This document shows positions 9,973-19,700 of a stretch of DNA of 64,000 nt, one piece after another (position 1 is the first letter of the stretch; each line of letters begins with the position of its first letter). The position numbers were made by a program, and so were the translations under genes. The stretch comes from Amphibalanus amphitrite (lineage: Eukaryota; Arthropoda; Thecostraca; Balanomorpha; Balanidae), in the NCBI RefSeq assembly GCF_019059575.1, contig NW_024881693.1, positions 372,001 through 436,000 of the forward strand. The letters run 5' to 3'. The notes beneath the pieces were generated by a model. The model did not search any database, had not been told where the DNA came from, and was given only the letters and a program-made list of their open reading frames with translations.

Positions 9973-10610
9973 GTGAGTACGTTTATTTGGTTCTGTGTCA
10001 CAATTTACTTACCTTGGGGGTCCTGGGATTGAGCTGTAGGGTGTGATCTGTCACATAGTTCACTGGCTGCAAGGCTAAATAGCCACTCCAAATCAAAATA
10101 GAATCTAGTCTGTTATGAAGTTGAAATGTTGTTTGACCCAAATATATGTTTGCCCAACATACCTACTACACTTGTAGGTCACGCATAGCATTGGAGCATC
10201 TCCTGTTGCACTTGCTTAGAGTAATGACTTCCGTGCAATAGCATTTGTGTGGCACCAGATATGCCGTGAAATGCTGAGGAACGTGTTTAGAAACCTGTTA
10301 CGGTGCTGTGCGGCGGATGAGCTCCAATGACACCGGATCCGGTTTGGAGTGTCGGGCGAGCCTCTCGCTGGTGAACCTTGAACCCGGGAGGGGGAGGGGG
10401 AGGGGTAGTAATCTGTCTCTGTGCGGGGCAGTGGCGACCGGCCACAGTCGTAATGGGAGCGATTGGGGTTGTTGTCGGTCAGAACTCGGAGCACTGGAGT
10501 CGAGATTCAGATGAGAACTGCCAGTAGCCAAACTCTGACACTGATAATAGAGTGTAGTTATCCCACTGATATCTAGTAGAGTTGGATGACGCTTGGATCG
10601 ACATTGGGCA

Positions 10611-10899
10611 CAGGGCTGCGGAGTCGGAGTCGGAGTCGGAGTCGGAGTCGGTCGGAGTCGACAGTTGTGACCGGAGTCGGAGTCGGAGTCGATTTTAGAA
10701 ACCCGAGCCGGAGTCGGAGTCGGAGTCACCGAAAATCTGTCGACTCCGCAGCCCTGCTAGGTCTGCGGAGTCGGAGTCGGGAGTTGGAGTCGGTCGGAGT
10801 CGACAATTCTGCCCAGAGTCGGAGTCGGAGTCGGAGCTGGTTTTTGAAAGCCGGAGTCGGAGTCGGAGTCGCCGAAAATCCATCGACTCCGCAGCCCTG
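10611..10899. mobile_element. hAT-like MITE built of GGAGTC hexamers, with 8-bp target duplication
   Basis: It starts CAGGGCTGCGGAGTCGG and ends with the inverted CGACTCCGCAGCCCTG. The 8 bp ATTGGGCA occurs immediately before (10603-10610) and after (10900-10907), a perfect target-site duplication. CAGGG ends and 8-bp duplications are hAT hallmarks. The interior is mostly tandem GGAGTC, with a second pair of ends inside (CGACTCCGCAGCCCTG at 10741-10756, then CTGCGGAGTCGG), so it is a dimer of two units of about 145 bp. It lies in the predicted CROT intron 1. Confidence 0.88.
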
Positions 10900-11082
10900 A
10901 TTGGGCATACTGGAGGTTTTTTTTTGGGGGGGGGGGGAGTGATTGTTTTGGCGGGACTTTTTATTATCAACAGCCCATACAACTCAACCACTCCAGTAAG
11001 CGTCTTTCAGCGTCTTTGGATAAACATGAACGTCACCATCCGAGCTTGGCATCGGGAAAGCGATAGTGTGATAGGATAGTGT

Positions 11083-12070
11083 CAGTATAGATTTCAAGTG
11101 GTACAGATAGAAGGGGTCAAGTCAACTGAACGAGAAATAAAAAATAGGAGTGCCGCAGGGGTCAATTCTTGGACCACTCCTCTTCATTCTATACTTAAAT
11201 GACATTGCAAATCTTCCAATTGAAGGGCAAATTATGTTGTATGCAGATGATACTGCAATATTTTTCAAACATAAAAACAGAGAAACACTTCAAGAAATAA
11301 CAAATGCAGCCCTGTCAAAAATATCTGAATGGCTAGAAGCAAACTACCTCACAGTGAACCCATCAAAAACATTTCTCCAAGTATATTCAAAACGGAGAAC
11401 TGCTGAAAAGTTAAACATTTACATTAGAAACACAGCAGTAGTTGAAATGAAAACAGTGAAATATTTAGGAATCCTTATTGACTCTGACCTCAAATTCACA
11501 TCTCATATCAGTAGCATATGTAAAATTATCAGCAGAAACATTGGAATGATTGCAAGAGCTAGACGCTTTATCCCAAAACAGCAGCTCATTCAATTATATT
11601 ATTCTTTGATTTTTCCTTATATCAACTACTGCTGTTTCATTTGGGGTTCCAACTATGAAAACCACCTTCAAAGGCTGGTAATTCTGCAAAAAAGGTTCAT
11701 GAGACTAATTGAAGGTATTTTCCCACCACAAAGTGCTACCCCAATATTTAAAAAATATAGTATTCTTAAAATTAAAGACGTAGCCAAACTTCAAATAATG
11801 CTTATCATGCATAAGTACATAATGCAGGAATTACCAGTCTCTGTAAGACGATTACTTCATCTTTCAACTGACCCTATCCATCAGACAAGAAATATCCATC
11901 ATTTTCAACCTGTTTTTTCAACAAAAAATTACAGGCTCTACTCATTTCCTTGCATCGGACCCAAACTCTGGAATGACTTAATAGCTAAAGATCTTCTATT
12001 AGAAGAAGTACCTCAATCGAAAAACACTTTCAAAAAATATGTAAAGAATATCTTACTTAGTGATTACTAA
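11083..12070 (+). mobile_element. Non-LTR retrotransposon fragment: C-terminal half of reverse transcriptase
   Basis: The main frame (11150-12070) begins VPQGSILGPLLFILYLND and contains YADDT, the RT catalytic motif, then the thumb and C-terminal region ending in SDY. The upstream residues (about 11083-11139, QYRFQVVQIEGVKSTEREIK) belong to the same protein but lie in another frame. A one-base shift inside the A-rich run at about 11137-11146, with an in-frame TAA at 11138, breaks it. The endonuclease and N-terminal RT are missing, so this is a 5'-truncated copy of the jockey/RTE-like type. It lies in the predicted CROT intron 1. Confidence 0.88.
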
Positions 12071-12308
12071 GCAAAAGTACTTATCAAAAGATTAAGTGAA
12101 GTATTAGCAAAAGTATTAGTTAAGTAATCCTGGGTACTAAGTATCCTCGTAAATATACCTATAAATGAATATGAAAATACCTATGTTAAATCTTACAATA
12201 AGAAAAACAACAAGAACATGATAATAAATAGCAATACATACCTAAATAGCGTAATACACACGCTTACCTAGTACTTTTCATACAAAGTGCTTAACATCTC
12301 GACAAGTG

Positions 12309-12350
12309 GCCCAATAATAAATGGACATATTGGTGCATTTATTATTGGGC
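12309..12350. repeat. 15-bp perfect stem, 12-nt loop
   Basis: GCCCAATAATAAATG (12309-12323) is followed by its exact reverse complement (12336-12350). It lies about 240 bp after the RT stop and could be part of that element's 3' UTR. Confidence 0.85.
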
Positions 12351-13535
12351 TAGGCTGACAATGATGTGTTGATAATGTAACCTACCTTTATGATTATCAA
12401 CACAGGAGATACGTCCCCACTCAAATGGAACGCCGGACTTGAAGGGGTCCATCAGCAACAAGCCCTGCTTAGCTGGTGGGCCCTAGAAAGTCTGGCTGTT
12501 GACCTGCGCTCGAATTGACCAGAAATGTTTCCCCACTGGATTGCCATTTGCTGATTTTTCTTCTAGGAGTGAAAGGCTGAATGCACTCTACTAACCAATT
12601 ATGTATGCATGTATGAATGACTTCTTTCTTAGATGTAGTAGAACAGTCATCTGCTGCTTTCAGCAATGACTACTTTGGCTCTCTTTATTTATTAACCGGT
12701 TCCCGCACTTCTTTTGCTTACTTTGTTTTTTTTTTTCAATTTTCCTAGCTGGGAGTGCCGCGACTTATCCTTTTTTATTTTTGTCTGGTGTTAACGTAAG
12801 GTGCTGTGAGTCGCTGGGCTGAGGGTGGGGGCACTCCTGGTCACCTAATAATGGGTGGCGGAGTAGTTCGAAAATTTAAAAAAAAAAAGTATGACAAGTC
12901 ACATGGTCTTTTTTTACTGATCGATCTTGTACTGTTTACCCTTCTCATTGTTTACGAGAAAAAAGCATGACTTGCGAAAACTTGGAGATCATACATATAC
13001 GTATATGCGATGTCCCTCCTAAGTGCCCTGGCCCATCTGTGATCGCATGGGACACTGCTCGAGTAAGGTTGTGGTGGCCTCGACTTTTTGAAGCCCTTTA
13101 ACGTCGGCATAGCAACAAGCTTGACACTCATCTACTTATCCTTCCGCTTTGTTACGATCCATCATTTCAATCATCGCATGACTCCCTGTCTGCTGACGTA
13201 TGCATTTCCTGGCGGGTGGAGGAAACCCAACAACCGCAGTCTGGTTGAGTTAATGTTTTCTAAAGTGACTAACACCGCTGAAACGTTGGGTCCAGGTTTA
13301 GAGTGTCGGCATGTCTAACGTCGAGTGAGGGCTATTGTACCAAAGTCTCTGGCATGTCTAATGATGCACCCAGCGTTTCAGGCCCAGCCTGGGCTGATCG
13401 TTTTTATGTGTGTTGGATAACCATATTTACGTATGTTCAAAATTGTGACCTAAATAAGGCATTTTTTATAATATGCAATGTTTGCACTGTTCTGCCTGCT
13501 CCTTCCTACTTCAGACGTGGTACGGTCTAACTCAA
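12351..13535. other. Intron sequence without recognisable features
   Basis: No coding similarity, only homopolymer T runs at about 12720-12740 and A runs at about 12880. It is part of the predicted first intron of CROT. Confidence 0.4.
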
Positions 13536-13760
13536 TACCCCTTCCTACGTCACACCTGTTACGGCCACAGTGTAACACAGTACCCCTTGTTACGTCAGAT
13601 CTGGTACGGCCACTCGGTCTGCCAGTACCCCTTCCTACGTCACACCTGGTATGGCTTCTCTGTCTGACAGTACCCCTTCCTACGTCACACCTGCTACGGC
13701 CACAGTGTAACACAGTACCCCTTGTTACGTCAGACCTGGTGCGGCCACTCGGAGGACGCC
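13536..13760 (+). repeat. Five 45-bp tandem repeats ending at the CROT start codon
   Basis: Units start with TACCCCTT at 13536, 13581, 13626, 13671 and 13716. Each is 45 bp, and the fifth ends at 13760, directly before the ATG at 13761. Units carry a T/C-rich stretch followed by TACGTCAC or TACGTCAG, and in units 2 and 5 this gives an acceptor-like CAG (13732-13733 in unit 5). The array therefore repeats the region holding the likely 3' splice site and 5' leader of the first coding exon. Confidence 0.9.
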
Positions 13761-16700
13761 ATGAAGCCGCAGGAGCGTCTTGCCGAGAAGACGTTCGTCT
13801 CGGAGACAGAGCGGACCTTTCAGCACGACGACCACCTGCCCAGCCTGCCGATACCCAACCTGCGCCAGACGCTAGACAAGTGAGTGAGGCGACGCACTGT
13901 GTGATACAGCAAAATTTTCCTGATGCTTGCCTTACATTTCTTGGCTCGCATTGTTCTTCTTAGCACTCAGTGAAATCGATGATTTGAGTGTTCGTCGTAC
14001 GCATTGTTTTTGTCTTGCAGAACGTCTCACATTTGTCTCTGCTGCTACTTGCTTCAAGTTTGCTGTGTTGTGTGTAACTTTTCGATAAGATCTGCCAAAT
14101 GCCTTGACTCTTGAGCGGTACTGTCTATGTTTCCATCCCGGTCGTCCTGTGATATGTCTGATATGACAGACATAGCGTGACATTGAAGGACACGTGGGGA
14201 ACGGTTTCAGAAGCTCCGAGGAACTGCGAGTGGCTTGAAATCTGCATTGCTTTGCGCCTAAAGGCTTTCTGGATAGGCAGTTGTTGTAATTAGAACATAT
14301 AACTTTGTTTTTGTTTACTGATTTGAAATGATTGAAGTCCGGTGAACTGTTGAACTATGGCCCGTCACTGGACCATATTGTATCTCGTTTGTTTGTGACA
14401 GGTACCTCCAGTCAGTGTACCCGGTGGCCAGCAGTCGCGAGTATGAGAACACGCGCCGCATCGTGGAACAGTTCGAGAAGGGAATCGGTCGTCAGCTGCA
14501 CGACCAGCTGCTCGAGAGGAACAAACACACACGGAACTGGGTAAGGAAGGAACAGACACACACGCAACTGGGTAAACAGAGAACAGACACACACGGAACT
14601 GGGTAAATAGAGAACAGACACACACGGAACTGGGTAAGGAAGGAACAAACACACGTACGAGAAACTGGGTAAGGGAGGAACGGAACTATATTGTGAGAGA
14701 AATTACGACGCGGGAGACTATGTGAGAGAGAAACGAACATGCTTAAATATTTAAGGAAGAAGCAAACGCAGTCCATCTCGTTCTTCCCTAGCTCTCCCTC
14801 CATCTCCGCTCTCCCCATTTACTTGAACATTTGAGAAAGAAGCAAACGCAGTCCATCTCGTTCTTCCCTGGCTCTCCCTCCATCTCCGCTCTCCCCATGT
14901 GACCGTTTACTCACTCCATTCGCCCGTCCACAGCTGCAACACTGGTGGCTGGACTACGCGTACCTGTATCAGCGGGAGCCCATCGCGCCATCGCTGGCGT
15001 TCGCCGGACCCTTCACGCTCTCCGAGACGCTGTGGCCTCCCGGAGAGGGCACACAATGTCAGGTCGGTCAGCGACGGTCACCGTATAAATGGCGTTATTC
15101 TGGGTATGAGACGTCCGGTCTCGCAGTGGTGTTTTTATCGTAGTATAGTATGTAAGTTGGGTGATGAAAGATGGATCCAGTTTTTCCCTTTACGTATGGC
15201 CAATGGCCGCCTGGATTCTCTAAAAATAACGAGGCCCGGGTTAGACTCAGCAATCAACACTCGGAGGGAAGCAGTGCTTGTTGTGATACCTATTATGAAA
15301 CATGGTCAGGACTATTTATAATTGATTGCGGTTGAATTTACACAGCTTTACTGTGTTACGGCATATTGACGTAGTGAGATGGTTTCGTCACAAATCGTTG
15401 CATGAATCTTGCACAATCGGGTTATAGATGAAGTTGTGTGAATACCGTCTGTGATTTGTATTAATCCAGTCCCGCCCCGCTCGGCCACCTCTGACCTCTG
15501 CGCGCTCCCCTCCCCAGTACCTGGCGCGGTACTTGTACGGCGTCGCCTCGTTCTGGTGTCTGCTGCGCCGGGAGCGACTGGCCCCGCACCGCTCACGGGA
15601 CGGCACGGCGCTGAGCATGCACCAATGGCGCCGACTGCTGAGCACCACCCGCCTGCCGGGCGAGCACAAGGACGCCATCCGGGCCATGTTTCAGACCGGT
15701 TAGTGTGGTGGAATAGGGGGGGGGGATGCCGGGGATGGCTGGTTAACTCTGGTCACTTATATACAGGGTTGGAACCGAGGGGGCTGTGTAAGGGATACTA
15801 GAACTTGGCATTGAATAAGGCTTAGATTTCGCCGGTTGTGGACTAGGTTTATACTTTCCCCATTCCTAAGATGTAGTGGTTATCCGTCTTGAACATAGTC
15901 TGAGGGCTGCATCTCGATTCTCGACCCACCTTGTAATTGTCTGTAACGGCCAGCTTTGTACCCTTGTTACAAAGTCTGAGGGCTGATTATGTGTCCCTCT
16001 GTTCAGAGTATGAGGGCTGCACCCCGACCCACCTGGTAATCCTGTGTCTGTAACGGCCGGCTGTGTCCCTCTGTTACAGAGTCTGAGGGCTGCACCCCGA
16101 CCCACCTGGTAATTCTCTGTAACGGCCGACTGTACACCTCTCCCCTGCTGGAGCCGGAGACGGAGCGTCCGCTCACCATTGAGGAGTATCAGACGATCCT
16201 GGAGCGTGTGAAGGAGATGGCCGCCGCCGAGCCGGGGCCCGGACTGGCCGCCCTCACCATGGACAACAGGACCAGATGGGCGGAGGTGGGTGGAAACGGA
16301 CAGACTGAGGAGTGAGGATAGGGGTAGCGAGTGGGCGATAGACAGGCCCCAGACCCAGGCTCAGTGTGAGAGTCGTAAGAAAGGAGTAGACATTTCGGGC
16401 TTAAATCGTATTTTGAGACGTCCAAAACAAGCAGTATTTTTGTGGGGGATATTTATATTGTTGATTACAAACTTCAGGAGCAGGAACTGTTGCGTCGATA
16501 TCGCTGAAGGAGCATCTCAAGGTGCTTGATATGTTCAGAGATGTGGTTTATGGCACACGTCTTTCGACTAGATTATGCAGTGCTCGACTTTTCATTCAAC
16601 CTTCAGCATCTAACTAGGATATTTCCACCTTCCCCTTCCCCGCCCGCCCCCAGAATCGCGAGTACCTGCGCAGTCTGAGCCCGGAGAACGCTGCCTCCCT

Positions 16701-19700
16701 GGAGGTGGTCGAGTCGGCCGTCTGCCACGCCTCTCTCGAGTCGGTACCGGGTCTGAACCGAGACCGCACGCTCCGTCTGAACCTCTGCGGCGACGGATCC
16801 AGTCGCTGGGCCGACAAGAGTCTGACCGCGGTGGCCTACACGGACGGCTATGGCGGAAACTACTGTGATGTGAGTGATGAGTCAGGGGGTTACCTAGATG
16901 TTAATGGGGGTGAGAGACGGGCGGATGGTGGGTTGTGATTCAGTGAGGAATTCAAAGAAGTGGAGTGGTGTTTTGAATGAGGTGGGCTGGTTTAATCGGG
17001 AACGGTTCGTGTTAGAGTTACCACAGTTATCGTTATGGTTGTGTTGTTGCTCTGTAATTTTATTGTGCTTTTTCCTTTGAGAGTTATGCGAATCTGATGA
17101 ATTCATGTTCGAATGTCCCGTAAGTAAGGCTGACTTAAACGTCCGACTTGTGCCGATCGTTCGATTCTGTCTTTTTCTAGTATCTGGGCTGTACCCCCCC
17201 CCCCCCTCCATCACTCCCATCCCTGACTCTTGCCTCCCCTTTCTCTCTCCCTCAGCACTCTCCGATGGACGCCATGACGCTGGTCACCCAGGGCTGGTTC
17301 AGTCACCTGCAGGAGCTCGACTTTAACCGCTACGGACGGCTGGTGGCGCCCGTCCGCGAGCACCTCTGTCAGCCGCGCGAGCTGCGCTTCACCGTGGACG
17401 AGCGCATCAGGAGGGACATTCTGGTGGCGCGGGACATCAGCCGGCCGCTGGTGAGTGAGGAGAGAGGAGGGAGGAAAGGGGGTGGTATTTTGGGAGGGAA
17501 GAGCATGTGAGAGCGGGAGCCTGTCTTGAGAGTCGGCGTGGTTTTGATGAGTGAAAGGGGAGGGGGCGAAGCCGGAAGGCAGTCCATATCTTGTTGTTGA
17601 CTGGGAACTGGGAGGAAGGGAATGTTGTCGGTCTTTTTATATCGTCAGAGTGAAGCCATGCTCTTCAAAATAACCAACTGGCAAGCTTTCAAAATAGCCA
17701 AATGATATTGCTACCTGCTACCATCATCTTTTGATAGCCGGCTGACCCTTACCCCACCTTCTCAATTCTCATCACATCTGCCCCTATGACCTGTTCCGTC
17801 CTCTGCCTCAGCTGAACGACGTGATTATCATCAGTCGTCGGTACGGCCGGTACGGGAAGCTGTGGATCCAGACGGAGGGATTCCACCCGGACGCCTTTAT
17901 ACAGATGGCGCTGCAGCTGGCCTACTGGAGTCTGCACGGACGGTAAGAGGAAGGGAGAGTGGAGGCTAGGAGAGGGGGAGGAGAGGAGAGGACGTGAAGT
18001 TGATAGGAAGCATTTTTAATGTTGAGAATTATACTGTTGCCAGTGCTTTTTTATACAAGCACTGACGTGTCATATGGATTCAGAACTAATCAGAACTTCA
18101 ACTTGGTATGGGCAACCAATGTGCCTGATGCCACCCAACTCAGCTAGCAATCTCAAGTAGCCCTACTCTCTAGTCACTTCAGAATTATGTACCCTAAAGA
18201 CATTCGCGTCTAACCCGCCTCCCCTCCGCCCCCTCAGCGCGGCACCGACCTACGAGACGGCTGCCACCCGCCGCTTCTACAAGGCGCGCACAGAGACGGT
18301 CCGCTCCTGTACGCCCGAGGCGCTGGCCTGGTGCCGGGCCATGACCTCCGACTCGGCTGTGGTGAGTGACGCGCTGGTTAGGGAGAAGGACGGTTACATG
18401 GGAGGGAGGGAGAGAGTGTAGGGGTGGGGGGGGGGAGCAGGCGCGTAACCACCACTGGGGACACTGGGGACCGGTCCCCAGTAACTTTTAGGTTACTGGG
18501 GACCGTCCCCAGTAAAACCGAAGACCTCCTTAATTTGCTGCCAACTATTGTCTCTAAATCGACGTGAAGAGTAATATGTAGGTAGTAAAAAAGACAAAAC
18601 TATGGATATTTTGTTTAGCCAGCGCCCGGGTGGGCCTCTCGGCCAACTTCGCCATGGTGGGGGGAGGGGGGGAGGGGGGGCTTTTTGGACGCACCAGATT
18701 ATCTCGGAAAGTAAGCAAGCTAGAAAGACGCGGTAAAAGGCAACATATAGCTCGCTACAGTGTCTTTCAGAATTGCTTCTGTCAATTTTAATCGGCTCAG
18801 CGATGAGGTCACTGGAGGTCACCAAAGGTAAAATTTTCACGAACGTTTGTTGCCAATTTTGACAACTTTTCACAAATCGGCGCATAAGTCAGGAACCGAT
18901 AGAGCTGCATTGCTGCGGGAAAGCGCATTCGATAGCTCTTTTGAATGCCTTTCTGATTAATGTTCTCAGATTTGACCTAAGGTCAACGGTTTAGCTTCCA
19001 GGTTGGCGTTTTTGCGGAAAAGGTTTTTGGATCATAACTTTTGACTCAAAACTTGTATGACGCTGATTTTACCGGCATCGCGTTTGTCACGTCGAGACGC
19101 GTCGAATGAATTATAAATTTACCTGAAAAGGTCAACATGAAAATTTGACCCCTGGTCAAGGTCACGGAAAAGGTCATGTTGCATGTCATTCGATTGGTGT
19201 TGTTGAGCTGAACCCATTCATGGTGTTTTAAGGGCTCTAGCATGTTTCTACCTAAAGTTATAATTAAAAACTGTTGCAGATGTTTCATGACCTGGAGATG
19301 ACCTCAGGGGCATAGAAGGGGTCACAAGGGGCAATTTTCCGGTTCAGTGTTTACCTGTGTCACGGTGTTTGAATGTGTTTTCGGCCAAAAGAAGAGCATT
19401 TCAATTTTTCCCAATGACTTATAACGAAGAGGTCTCAAAATTGACCTGACATTAGGTCACCGATGTGAAAATTTTGAGACGATTGTTCATACTGATTTGT
19501 TCATTTCCTCATGCAAAAGTTTGAGTTTCAAACTTCTGGGATGTAAACTGTAGGAATGACAGTCACAAAGTTTTCTAGAGGCATGGCTACTTTACTTGAC
19601 CTGGTGACCTCACCTTATAGGTGACCGGCGGTCGAAATTTTCACACACGATGCGAAATTGAGGTATCATAGGCTATACCTACTAAGTTTCGCGACGGTGC

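Noticed and set aside
10586-10900. Arg/Ser-repeat ORFs on both strands
   Set aside because: Translation of the GGAGTC hexamer repeat inside the hAT-like MITE.
13473-13963. 161-codon ORF across the 45-bp array
   Set aside because: It is in a different frame from the CROT first coding exon and consists mostly of repeat translation.
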